In this document: in pieces, positions 5,141-13,615 of the stretch
Layout of the letters: each line of letters opens with the position of its first letter
Position numbering within the stretch: position 1 is the stretch's first letter
DNA from: JAHEZL01 sp046074525
Lineage (GTDB): Bacteria > Bacteroidota > Bacteroidia > Flavobacteriales_C > GCA-002722245
NCBI GenBank assembly: GCA_046074525.1
Contig: JBJTOK010000055.1
Span: 12,651 to 76,650, forward strand
Direction of reading: 5' to 3'
DNA length: 64,000 nt
Notes under the pieces: model-generated
Told to the model about the DNA's origin: nothing
Seen by the model: the letters and a program-made list of their open reading frames with translations, nothing else
Database searches by the model: none
Made by a program: the position numbers and the translations under genes

Positions 5141-6865
5141 ATGCCTGCAAATCGTAATGCACTTATCCGATATAAAACAATTGATCAATGTTTGCAAAAC
5201 CGCTACAGGAAGTGGACTTTGGAGGATTTGATCGAAGTTTGCTCCGACACTTTATATGAATACGAAGGAATAGATAAAGGTATTAGCCGCCGTACCATTC
5301 AAATGGACATCCAGATGATGCGCAGCGAAAAGCTGGGGTATAATGCGCCTATTGTTGTGCTGGATAAAAAATATTATACCTATGAAGATCCTTCCTATTC
5401 TATCACCAATATCCCTCTGACCAATCAGGATTTGTCGAAATTATCGGAAACTGTTGAAATACTCCGTCAGTTCAAGGGCTTTTCGCATTTTCAGGAATTG
5501 GACGGAATGGTGCAGAAACTCGAAGACCATATTCATTCGGCAAAAACCAAGAAGCATACGGTAATTCACATCGAGAAAAATGAAAATCTGAAAGGATTGG
5601 AATTTCTGGATGAGTTGTATCAATCCGTTGTGCAGCAGAGATGTATTCATTTGACCTATCAGTCGTTTAAAGCCCGCCAGGCCAATTCCTTTAATTTCCA
5701 TCCTTACCATCTTAAGGAATTCCGTAATCGTTGGTTTGTGATTGGTGTGAAAAGAAAAGGCGATGTGGTGATGAATCTGGCTTTAGACAGAATTATTGGC
5801 ATTGAAGATGGAGATCTTCCTTATTACAGGGACGAAGATTTTGATGCCGAAAAATATTTTGAGCATGTGATTGGTGTGTCGGTGAGCCCGACTTTAGCGC
5901 CTATTCATGTGCATTTGTATGTTACGCATGTTCATGCGCCATATATTATCACCAAGCCTTTACACAAGTCGCAGCAGATCATCAATCGCGATAATTTTGG
6001 AATGACAATTTCAATTAAGGTGCAGCACAATTTTGAATTGGAAAAAGAAATTTTGTCCTATGGTGATGGTGTTAAAGTGCTTTCACCTCCTTCTTTGCGA
6101 CGAAATATTTTGGAGCGGGTGAATGGTGCTTTGGATTTGTACAAAACCGAGTTGAGTGAAAGCGGATTGAAAGCTACCGTTCAGAAGCTGGAACATAAGG
6201 GCTATGACATTCTCAATTTTGTGTACACGAAAAGAGAAATTAAAAAGATAGGAGGTTTATTGGATGCATATCTCAAGAAAAACCCGGCAAAAACTTTTGC
6301 CAGAAGAAAATTATTGCAAAGTATTCCCGAGTTGAAAGCTGTACTATTCAATAAAAATCTGAAAGAAATTATTCATGCCATTGATCCAAAAGCTTTTTTG
6401 TGTAAGGCGATTTATTTCGACAAGCCTTTGGATGCCAACTGGTATGTTACCTGGCATCAGGATGTGCCGATCAATGTTGACAAAAAGATGAGCATTGCGG
6501 GCTATAGCTGCTGGACGAATAAAGAAGGAGTGATTGGTGTGCGGCCACCGGAAGAAGTATCGAAGTCTGTTTTTTCCATGCGCATTCATCTGGATGACAC
6601 TGATGAAAGTAACGGTGCGCTGAAAATTGTTCCGGGCTCCCAGAACAAAATCCTGAGTGCTCCCGAAATAGAATTGATTACCACTAATTCTATTCCGAAA
6701 ATTTGTGTGGTGCCAGCGGGAGGAATTCAGCTGATGAAGCCTTTGGTTTTACACGCTTCTTCAAAATCAACTTCGCAGAAAAGAAGAAGGGTGATCCACC
6801 TTGAGTTTACGTCTCGTGAACTGCCGCGTGGTTTAGAGTGGGAGGAAAAGATGTTGCTACTTTAA
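5141..6865 (+). CDS. WYL-domain transcriptional regulator fused to a PhyH-like 2OG/Fe(II) dioxygenase domain
   Basis: I chose the ATG at 5141 (574 residues); the frame is open upstream, but that part would be the promoter and operator. Residues about 1-85 form a helix-turn-helix (ISRRTIQMDIQMMRSE), 150-205 a WYL domain with the core RWFVIG, and 230-335 a WCX-like extension. The C-terminal 230 residues look like phytanoyl-CoA dioxygenase: an H439-x-D441 motif in WHQD, distal H538 in LVLHASS, and arginines at 548-550 for 2-oxoglutarate. WYL domains bind ligands, often nucleic acid, and control stress genes. The gene is divergent from the tRNA array and rtcB operon and shares an operator with them. 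The substrate of the oxygenase domain is unknown; a modified tRNA nucleotide is one possibility. Confidence 0.85.
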   Translation: MPANRNALIRYKTIDQCLQNRYRKWTLEDLIEVCSDTLYEYEGIDKGISRRTIQMDIQMMRSEKLGYNAPIVVLDKKYYTYEDPSYSITNIPLTNQDLSKLSETVEILRQFKGFSHFQELDGMVQKLEDHIHSAKTKKHTVIHIEKNENLKGLEFLDELYQSVVQQRCIHLTYQSFKARQANSFNFHPYHLKEFRNRWFVIGVKRKGDVVMNLALDRIIGIEDGDLPYYRDEDFDAEKYFEHVIGVSVSPTLAPIHVHLYVTHVHAPYIITKPLHKSQQIINRDNFGMTISIKVQHNFELEKEILSYGDGVKVLSPPSLRRNILERVNGALDLYKTELSESGLKATVQKLEHKGYDILNFVYTKREIKKIGGLLDAYLKKNPAKTFARRKLLQSIPELKAVLFNKNLKEIIHAIDPKAFLCKAIYFDKPLDANWYVTWHQDVPINVDKKMSIAGYSCWTNKEGVIGVRPPEEVSKSVFSMRIHLDDTDESNGALKIVPGSQNKILSAPEIELITTNSIPKICVVPAGGIQLMKPLVLHASSKSTSQKRRRVIHLEFTSRELPRGLEWEEKMLLL

Positions 6866-7096
6866 CAGCGCTTCAATTTTCTCTGCCAGTTTCACATCTT
6901 TTTCGGTGACGATGTTGCCGGCACTGTGCGTGTTCAGGCGGATGCTAACCGTGTTGTACACATTCTGCCAGTCGGGATGATGATCGGCTTTTTCGGCGAG
7001 TAACGCCACTTTGCTCATGAATCCAAAAGCCTCCACAAAATTTTTGAATTTGAAAGTGGCTTCCAGTGCGTTGTTATTTTCCTTAAAGTGCTGCAT
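6857..7096 (-). CDS. phhB: Pterin-4a-carbinolamine dehydratase
   Basis: A 79-residue protein with the DCoH/PhhB signature EKADHHPDWQNVYN, in which the two histidines of ADHHPDW are catalytic, followed by IRLNTHSAGNIVTEKDVKLA. The enzyme dehydrates 4a-hydroxytetrahydrobiopterin formed by aromatic amino acid hydroxylases, or acts on related pterins. It is slightly shorter than the usual 95-115 residues but keeps the whole core. It converges with the WYL-regulator gene and their 3' ends overlap by 9 bp, so it marks the edge of the RNA-repair island. No aromatic amino acid hydroxylase is in view. Confidence 0.92.
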   Translation of the reverse strand: MQHFKENNNALEATFKFKNFVEAFGFMSKVALLAEKADHHPDWQNVYNTVSIRLNTHSAGNIVTEKDVKLAEKIEALLK

Positions 7097-7223
7097 ATAT
7101 TTTCAATAAAGGCGTGAAATTTTAAAAAAAGTAAGTAACTATGAAGTATAAATTTAAAACTAAATACTTACAGATATGAAATGAGCCTTAATGGCTAATT
7201 CCATAGATTAAAATTATCTACTT

Positions 7224-7634
7224 ATGAAAAGAACAGCATCTGCCCACTGGGAAGGCACAGGAAAAGAAGGAAAAGGAAATGTTTCCACCCAAAGCACGGT
7301 ATTGAATAAAACCCAATATTCTTACGGTTCCCGTTTTGAACAAGGCGTTGGTACCAACCCTGAAGAATTGATTGGCGCTGCTCACGCAGGTTGCTTCACC
7401 ATGAAGCTGAGCTTCGTGTTGGTAGCTGCGGGATTCACTGCCGAATCTTTGGATACCACCTGCGAAGTAACTTTGGAAAACGGATCGGTAACTTCTTCGG
7501 CTTTGACCTTGAAAGCAAAAGTTCCTGGTATCTCTGCCGAGCAATTTGCCACGGCTGCTGAAGAGGCAAAAATAAACTGCCCTATTTCAAAATTGCTGAA
7601 TACTAAAATTACTTTGGAGTATACTTTAGGATAG
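7224..7634 (+). CDS. OsmC/Ohr-family peroxide reductase
   Basis: A 136-residue OsmC-family protein. It has the two redox cysteines expected of the family: one in HAGCFTMKL near residue 57 and one in KINCPISKLL near residue 116. These proteins reduce organic hydroperoxides with a dithiol partner. The N-terminal KRTASAHWEGTGKEGKG and the YGSRFEQGVGTNPEELIGAAHAGC stretch are typical of OsmC proper rather than Ohr. It is a single gene, transcribed away from phhB and ending at an intrinsic terminator. Confidence 0.92.
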   Translation: MKRTASAHWEGTGKEGKGNVSTQSTVLNKTQYSYGSRFEQGVGTNPEELIGAAHAGCFTMKLSFVLVAAGFTAESLDTTCEVTLENGSVTSSALTLKAKVPGISAEQFATAAEEAKINCPISKLLNTKITLEYTLG

Positions 7635-7653
7635 GCTTCAATGAATTGTTTTT

Positions 7654-7679
7654 GTAAAGGCTCCGCAAGGGGCCTTTAC
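7654..7679. terminator. Intrinsic terminator between osmC-like gene and antiporter gene
   Basis: GTAAAGGCTCC (7654-7664) pairs with GGGGCCTTTAC (7669-7679) around GCAA, followed by a T-run on the plus strand. It overlaps the stop codon of the convergent antiporter gene, so the two genes share it. Confidence 0.8.
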
Positions 7680-9904
7680 TTTTTCGGGTAATCGGTATTG
7701 TCTTTCATCAACACCTGAATCCTTTTTTCGCTGCCCACTATCCAAAGGATATCGTCGCTTTTGAAAACCGTTCGGGATTCAGGGTTCAGTATGCGCTGCT
7801 CTCCTCTTTCTATTCCTACTACCAAGCCTTTGGTTAATTCTCTTATGCCCGATTCCCGGATACTTTTTCCAATTAAGCTCGATTGCTCACACAGCCTGAA
7901 GTGGTGCAATGAAACTTCCTGTTTTTTGTCGATGTATTCCTCTCCCGGCGTATGTGATTCCAGGTAATTTTTAAAATCCTGCAATTGTTTGTCCGTGCCT
8001 ATTACCGATAAGATATCGTTGGGGTACAATCTTTCGTCCCGAGAAGGGACATTAATGTAAATATCGCCGCGTTCGATGATGGCGATATTGATTCCGAATT
8101 CCTCCCGAAGATTTGATTCCAGCAGCGTTTTTCCGATGTAAGGCGATTGCGGCCTGAGTTTAAAAGTAGCAAAGTGCGTGTCCCATGGCGTTAAAGCAGG
8201 AGCAGGGATTTTTTGGTTTTCCCTTTCATTCAGATTGGATAAAAACCGAGACTCTATTCGGCCATAAAAATTTTGTATTTTTTTAGAAAACAATACCAGT
8301 ATTGCTGTAGTGGTGAGTGCTCCGATGAGTGCCACTGTGGGAGAATACAGGCGGTCGAATAAAAACCCGATGTAAAAAATGGCCAGAAATATCCTGCTTA
8401 GCATCAGCACCACCATTGGTCCTCTTTGCAGCGACTTCATCCATACATTGGCGTAAGCTTGTCGCTGGGTGCGGCGAAAAGCCAAAGCCCAGAGGAAAGG
8501 GCCCAGTATGAGCAAAGTAATAATCAATGTAATGACTTTGCCCCATGTGTAATGGGAAAATGAAGGCAGTAAATATTCTGTACTCAGCAGGATAATGGTA
8601 ATGATCACTACCGAGAAAATCACCACATTGATGAAATAAAAACGCAGCAATTTTTTCCAGTCGCTTTCCTCGCTTACTTTGTCAGCGCCTGCGCTATAGG
8701 CAGCCAATGCTTTCGTCCATTTTTCAGGCAATCGTCGTTCCAGCAGGTGATACATGGGTTCGGAAAGACGTATCATGAAAGGCGTGGTAAAAGTAGTGAG
8801 TACCGACACAGCTACCGCGATAGGATAAAGGAAATCGGCAGTGACTCCCAGGCTGAGGCCCAGACTGGCGATAATGAAAGAAAATTCGCCGATTTGCGAA
8901 AGACTCATTCCCGATTGCACCGCTACCTTCAGAGGCTGACCTGTGAGCAAGGCTCCTCCCGTGACAAATAAAGGTTTTCCGAAAAGTAAAACAGAAGTGG
9001 CAATAACAATAGGCCATGCATGCAAGATCAGCATTTGCGGATCAATCAACATTCCCACCGATACAAAAAATATGGCCCCGAAAAGATTTTTGAGCGGTTG
9101 TATCAGGTGTTCAATTTTTTCCGCCTTGGTGGTTTCTGCCAGTATCGATCCCATAATGAAAGCACCTAACGCCGAAGAGAATCCGGCTTTTGTGGCCAGG
9201 AAAACCATGAGGAAGCACAGTGAAAGAGAAACAATCAGCAAGGTTTCCTCATTGATCATATTTTTTATTCTCTTTAAAAAAGTAGGCAGAAAAAATATGC
9301 CGCCCACAAACCAAAGCACCAGAAAGAAAGCCAGCTTCAGCACCGATTCTATCATTTCTATGCCCGCAAAGCTTTGGCTTATCGCCACGGTGGAAAGCAT
9401 TACCATGAGCAATACGGCAATCAAATCTTCAGTCACCAGTACGCCCAATACAATGCCCGTGAATTTTTGTGTTTTTACACCAAGATCGTTGAATGCCCTG
9501 GCGATGATGGTAGTGGATGCTATCGCCAAAATACCGCCCAGGAACAAGCTGGTCATGTTGTCCCAATTCATCATCCGTCCGGCAAGATATCCGGTAAGCA
9601 TCGTCATGCCTACTCCGGCGAAAGCAGTAATGATGGCCACACCGCCCACTTTGAAAAGTTTTTTGAAGCTGAATTCCAGTCCCAGACTGAACAACAGGAA
9701 GATCACCCCTATGTCGGCCCAGGTGCGTATGCTTTCTATTTCAATGATCGTAGGGAACAGGTGAAAATTAGGGCCTACCAGCAAGCCTGCAACAATATAT
9801 CCCAGAACAACAGGTTGCTTCAGTTTTTTAAACAGTAGGATAATTATCGCAGCAGCACCCAGTATAAGGGCCAGATCGGATATGAGTACAGGGAGATGAA
9901 CCAT
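7676..9904 (-). CDS. KefB-type cation:proton antiporter with two TrkA-C domains
   Basis: I place the start at the ATG at 9904 (742 residues), which gives a hydrophobic N-terminus directly; the frame extends 20 codons upstream. Residues about 1-380 are the CPA2 Na+/H+ exchanger fold with GYIVAGLLVGP, LLFSLGLEFS and GLALASTTIIA-like membrane segments. Further membrane segments lie at about 425-540. The C-terminus holds two consecutive RCK_C/TrkA-C-like domains (about 575-650 and 660-735, each with an IGK-x-L/I motif), which bind regulatory ligands. No nucleotide-binding TrkA-N domain is visible between them, unlike E. coli KefB/KefC. It is expected to export K+ or Na+ in exchange for protons. 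Confidence 0.88.
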   Translation of the reverse strand: MVHLPVLISDLALILGAAAIIILLFKKLKQPVVLGYIVAGLLVGPNFHLFPTIIEIESIRTWADIGVIFLLFSLGLEFSFKKLFKVGGVAIITAFAGVGMTMLTGYLAGRMMNWDNMTSLFLGGILAIASTTIIARAFNDLGVKTQKFTGIVLGVLVTEDLIAVLLMVMLSTVAISQSFAGIEMIESVLKLAFFLVLWFVGGIFFLPTFLKRIKNMINEETLLIVSLSLCFLMVFLATKAGFSSALGAFIMGSILAETTKAEKIEHLIQPLKNLFGAIFFVSVGMLIDPQMLILHAWPIVIATSVLLFGKPLFVTGGALLTGQPLKVAVQSGMSLSQIGEFSFIIASLGLSLGVTADFLYPIAVAVSVLTTFTTPFMIRLSEPMYHLLERRLPEKWTKALAAYSAGADKVSEESDWKKLLRFYFINVVIFSVVIITIILLSTEYLLPSFSHYTWGKVITLIITLLILGPFLWALAFRRTQRQAYANVWMKSLQRGPMVVLMLSRIFLAIFYIGFLFDRLYSPTVALIGALTTTAILVLFSKKIQNFYGRIESRFLSNLNERENQKIPAPALTPWDTHFATFKLRPQSPYIGKTLLESNLREEFGINIAIIERGDIYINVPSRDERLYPNDILSVIGTDKQLQDFKNYLESHTPGEEYIDKKQEVSLHHFRLCEQSSLIGKSIRESGIRELTKGLVVGIERGEQRILNPESRTVFKSDDILWIVGSEKRIQVLMKDNTDYPKK

Positions 9905-10058
9905 AAGGCAAGATAAAGAAATGGAGTTGCACCAGGAAAAAAGCTCTTTCTGATTTAATGACAATTTAATTCTTTTTCCTGTAAGCGAGATTCTTAAAAA
10001 TTGATTAAAAAACTTTACAAGTCTTGCACCACTAGATCAAATTGTGAATATTTACGGG

Positions 10059-10748
10059 ATGAGTAATAGTCCTATGATCCTGATTATAGAAGATGAGCCC
10101 AAGGTAGCTTCTTTTGTAGGGAAAGGTCTTGAAGAAAATGGCTATGCCGTGGACATTGCCTATGATGGCTTGATAGGTATGCAAAAAGTATTGGCCGGTT
10201 CTTATGATGTGGTGATCCTGGATGTCAATATTCCTCTCCTGAATGGTTACCTGGTGTGCAGGGAAATCAGGATTGCAAAACCCAATCTTCCTGTGCTCAT
10301 GCTCACGGCGATGAGCTCAACAGAAGATAAGCTTACAGGTTTTGATGCCGGTGCCGATGATTACCTGGTAAAGCCTTTTGAATTTCGTGAACTGTTGGCG
10401 CGGATCAAGGTATTGCTCCGGCAACGCAAGACCGGCGGTATTAACAGTAATGTACTTAAAGCAGGAGATCTGCTGATGAACCTTGATTCAAGGTCTGTAA
10501 CAAGAAATGGTGAAAAAATAGAGCTTACCGGAAAAGAATATGCCCTGCTTGAATTCCTTGTGAAGAATAAAGGACGCGTAATTTCGCGCAGCGAGATAGC
10601 CGAAAAAATATGGGATATCACGTTTGATACCGGAACCAATGTCATTGATGTATATATCAATTTCCTGAGAAAAAAGATAGACAAGGATTTTGATGTTAAA
10701 TTGATCCATACGCATTTTGGAATAGGATATGTCCTAAAAGAATCTTGA
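10059..10748 (+). CDS. OmpR-family response regulator (metal efflux control)
   Basis: A receiver domain (ILIIEDEPK, phosphoacceptor D in VVILDVNIP, conserved K in DDYLVKPF) is followed by a winged-helix DNA-binding domain (LTGKEYALLEFLVKNKG, INFLRKKID). Starts are possible at GTG 10044, ATG 10059 or ATG 10074; I use 10059. The gene overlaps the sensor kinase by one base and is followed by two envelope genes and a czcCBA set, so it most likely controls metal efflux, as CzcR/CusR do. No operator is evident by eye. Confidence 0.93.
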   Translation: MSNSPMILIIEDEPKVASFVGKGLEENGYAVDIAYDGLIGMQKVLAGSYDVVILDVNIPLLNGYLVCREIRIAKPNLPVLMLTAMSSTEDKLTGFDAGADDYLVKPFEFRELLARIKVLLRQRKTGGINSNVLKAGDLLMNLDSRSVTRNGEKIELTGKEYALLEFLVKNKGRVISRSEIAEKIWDITFDTGTNVIDVYINFLRKKIDKDFDVKLIHTHFGIGYVLKES

Positions 10749-12109
10749 TGAAGATAAGAACTCGGCTTACACTAAGGTTTACGTTGATTGTGGCTTCTAT
10801 CCTGCTGCTTTTTTCGGCGTGCATCTATTATTTTTCTGAGGTTAACCGCCATCAGCTGTTTTATTCAAGGTTGGAAGACAAGGTGCTCAACACTGGGAAA
10901 TTGCTTATTGATGTGCAGGAGGTGGATTCTAACTTGTTCAGGATCATAGACCGCAATACAACCTCCTTGCCCCAGGAGCAAATACTTGTGTACAATTCAC
11001 AAAACAAGCAATTGTACAATACCAATGACAACGATAGCTCCCTGGTAGATGTTGCTCTGCTGGATAAAATCCGTAATGAAGGAGTGTGGCAGTACAGCGA
11101 TGAAAAAAAAGAATCCCTCGGTATTTTGCACACTTTTAAAAATGAGCAATTCGTGATTATTGCGTCGGCCGCTGATGTATATGGTTTCAGTAAATTGAAC
11201 AATCTGAAATATGTGCTGATCATCGGTTTTATCGCTTGTACATTGATTACAATGCTGTCGGGATGGATGTATGCAGGCCGTGCCCTAAGCCCGATTTCCT
11301 ATGTTATCAGCCAGGTAGATGATATCACTGCCAATGATCTCAGCAAAAGAGTAAAGGCAGGAAACGGCAAAGATGAAATCGCACAGCTGGCGGATACTTT
11401 TAACCAAATGCTCGACCGTATCGACAAAGCCTTTCAACTGCAAAAAAGCTTTGTTTCCAATGCTTCCCATGAATTGAGAACGCCACTGACTTCCATCACC
11501 GGACAAATAGAAGTGGCGCTGATGAAGGAGAGAAGCATCGCAGAGCATGAAGCCGTTTTACTTTCCCTGCTGGATGATATGAAAAGTTTAAACAAGCTGG
11601 CCAATGGCTTGCTGGCGCTCACTCAGGCAGATATCATACAACCCAATGCCAACATCAATCCTGTGCGTATTGATGAGCTTTTGTGGCAGGCGCGCAAGGA
11701 AATTATCAAGCACAATCCTGCTTATGATGTGCACATACAAATCATTGATTTTACCGAAGATGAATCCAGGTTGATTGTCCTGGGCAATGAATTCCTGCTG
11801 AAATCGGCCATCATGAACCTGATGGAAAATGCCTGCAAGTTTTCTCCCGATCATTCGGTTAAAGTGAATTTCAGCGTGAAAAATAATATTGAAATGACCT
11901 TTATCGACAGGGGAGTGGGAATTGCAGCCGATGAACTGAAAAATGTGCTGCAGCCTTTTTTCAGGGGCAGCAACGCGAAAAATATTCCAGGGCACGGACT
12001 GGGTTTATCACTCACGCATAAAATCATCGCGATGCATAAAGGCAGCTTCGGTATTTATTCGGTGCTCAACGAAGGAACTATTGTGAGCATTTCTTTCCCG
12101 GGAGAATAA
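10748..12109 (+). CDS. Sensor histidine kinase (CzcS/CusS-like)
   Basis: The ATG at 10748 overlaps the response-regulator stop. The 453-residue protein has a first membrane helix (about 11-28), a periplasmic sensor of about 120 residues, a second helix (about 153-173), a HAMP domain, a dimerisation box NASHELRTPLTSI with the phosphorylated histidine, and a catalytic domain with NLMENACKFS (N box), DRGVGI (G1) and GHGLGLSL (G2). The periplasmic domain has no obvious cysteine or histidine cluster, so the stimulus is not visible in the sequence. Metal sensing is inferred from the downstream efflux genes. Confidence 0.93.
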   Translation: MKIRTRLTLRFTLIVASILLLFSACIYYFSEVNRHQLFYSRLEDKVLNTGKLLIDVQEVDSNLFRIIDRNTTSLPQEQILVYNSQNKQLYNTNDNDSSLVDVALLDKIRNEGVWQYSDEKKESLGILHTFKNEQFVIIASAADVYGFSKLNNLKYVLIIGFIACTLITMLSGWMYAGRALSPISYVISQVDDITANDLSKRVKAGNGKDEIAQLADTFNQMLDRIDKAFQLQKSFVSNASHELRTPLTSITGQIEVALMKERSIAEHEAVLLSLLDDMKSLNKLANGLLALTQADIIQPNANINPVRIDELLWQARKEIIKHNPAYDVHIQIIDFTEDESRLIVLGNEFLLKSAIMNLMENACKFSPDHSVKVNFSVKNNIEMTFIDRGVGIAADELKNVLQPFFRGSNAKNIPGHGLGLSLTHKIIAMHKGSFGIYSVLNEGTIVSISFPGE

Positions 12110-12185
12110 AAAATTAATCAGATTTTAATTTCGCTTTAATCTCCTGTTAATTCCATGTCTCTTTTTTTACTTAAAAGACGTAGCT

Positions 12186-13064
12186 ATGGAAACCAATCAA
12201 AAAAAATCAGGAAAATCGCGACTGGCAGTTATTATCGTACTCGCCGGTTTATTGCTCACCGGGAATTTCTTCCTGTTCAGCAGGGGAAATAATTTCAAAG
12301 AAGAAAAGGAAAGTGCTTTGGCAAAATCCGATTCGTTGACTATTTCACTCAATGGAGCTAAGGAGGAATATCTGAGGCTATCCAAGGAAAAAGACGAGTA
12401 TCTCCTGCAAAATAAAAAGCTCAATAGCTCCATTAACCAGCTGCAGCGTGAAATAAGCAGCGTAAAAGAAAATCCGGGAAATACTTCCGGCATATCGGGC
12501 TTGTCCAATAAAATAAAAGGACTCGAGAAGCAAAAAAATGAAAGCGATGCGAAAGCGCTGAATTACCAAAAGGAAAATGGGAAACTGCTCAGTGAAATTG
12601 CTCAGATTAAAAAAACAAATTCCCGTCTCAATGAAGAAATTGTTTCACTTAAAAAGAAACTTGAAGTAGCGTCGGAACTTAGGGTAACTGCCATTAATAT
12701 TGAATGTTTCAAGGTGAAAAAAGAGAAAAGCAAGGCTACCGAAAAAGCCAGGAAAATCAACAGGATCAATGTGAGTTTTGACATTTTTGAAAATCTTGTT
12801 GCCGATCCTGGTACCAAAACAGTCTACGTTTTGCTGTTTAATGAAAAAGGTCAATTGATAGATACCAAGGGAGGTAATTTCTATAATAAGCGTTCGGCTA
12901 AAAACGAAGCCTTCACTGCCCGAAAAGAAATAAAATTCGCCAATGCCGAGATGAAAGAATCTGTCAGCTTTGATTTCAATGAAAAATTGTCCAAAGGAAA
13001 ATACAGGGTAGAAATATATACCGACGGAGCCCTGAGCGGAAAAAGAGAATTAACACTTAAATAA
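12186..13064 (+). CDS. Membrane-anchored coiled-coil protein of unknown function
   Basis: A 292-residue protein with a short basic N-terminus, one membrane helix at about residues 13-31, a long coiled coil (about 36-165, heptads rich in K, E, L, N and S) and a C-terminal beta-rich domain of about 120 residues (TAINIECFKVKKEK to YRVEIYTDGALSGKRELTLK). The topology suggests an inner-membrane anchor with the rest in the periplasm. It lies between the two-component system and the RND exporter and is followed 8 nt later by a lipoprotein gene, so the pair may assist the efflux system or be its first regulated products. I do not recognise the family. Confidence 0.8.
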   Translation: METNQKKSGKSRLAVIIVLAGLLLTGNFFLFSRGNNFKEEKESALAKSDSLTISLNGAKEEYLRLSKEKDEYLLQNKKLNSSINQLQREISSVKENPGNTSGISGLSNKIKGLEKQKNESDAKALNYQKENGKLLSEIAQIKKTNSRLNEEIVSLKKKLEVASELRVTAINIECFKVKKEKSKATEKARKINRINVSFDIFENLVADPGTKTVYVLLFNEKGQLIDTKGGNFYNKRSAKNEAFTARKEIKFANAEMKESVSFDFNEKLSKGKYRVEIYTDGALSGKRELTLK

Positions 13065-13072
13065 TCAAAGTC

Positions 13073-13615
13073 ATGAAAATTTTGAATATCATTTTAGCAG
13101 CTGCCGTTTGTATCACATTTGTTTCTTGCCAGGAAAAAGTAAGCGATGAGAACATCCGGAAAATATCCTCCGAACTCAGCATGCACCAAAAGGAATATGA
13201 AGGGATTAAGGAAGTCTATAAAGAAAGTGCACTGAAAAGGGATTTGTCGAGATTGAACTTTAATAAAAAAATAAAAGGGATCGGAAAGGCCCAAAATGAT
13301 GTGGAGATAAAAAATGAAATCAATGCCTTAAGCAAGCAGTATACCGACCTTCAAAGAGCGCAGCAACAGCATACCGTTGATATAAAATCGGTGCTTGATT
13401 CCTGCTCTGCATTTGTTCCAAAGCTCAATAAAAGTATTCATTCCGACGAAGAAGCTATGGACGAATGGTTAAAGCTCAATACTGCTTATGAAATAGAGGC
13501 GAATGGTTTTTACAGAACCGACAAGCAGTTGGGTATTTGCGAAATTCAGTTTTCTAAAATACTGGCGAAAGTCAAAGAAAAGTATACGGCCGTAAAAAAA
13601 GGAAAGGAAAAATAA
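13073..13615 (+). CDS. Small helical lipoprotein of unknown function
   Basis: A 180-residue protein with a lipoprotein signal peptide: hydrophobic core IILAAAVCITF followed by the lipobox FVSC, which places the acylated cysteine at about residue 19. The mature part is almost entirely helical and charged, with heptad-like spacing. Its stop overlaps the start of the TolC-family gene (TAATG), so it is translated with the efflux operon. It could bridge to the outer-membrane channel or act as a metal-linked chaperone, but no metal-binding motif is visible. Confidence 0.82.
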   Translation: MKILNIILAAAVCITFVSCQEKVSDENIRKISSELSMHQKEYEGIKEVYKESALKRDLSRLNFNKKIKGIGKAQNDVEIKNEINALSKQYTDLQRAQQQHTVDIKSVLDSCSAFVPKLNKSIHSDEEAMDEWLKLNTAYEIEANGFYRTDKQLGICEIQFSKILAKVKEKYTAVKKGKEK

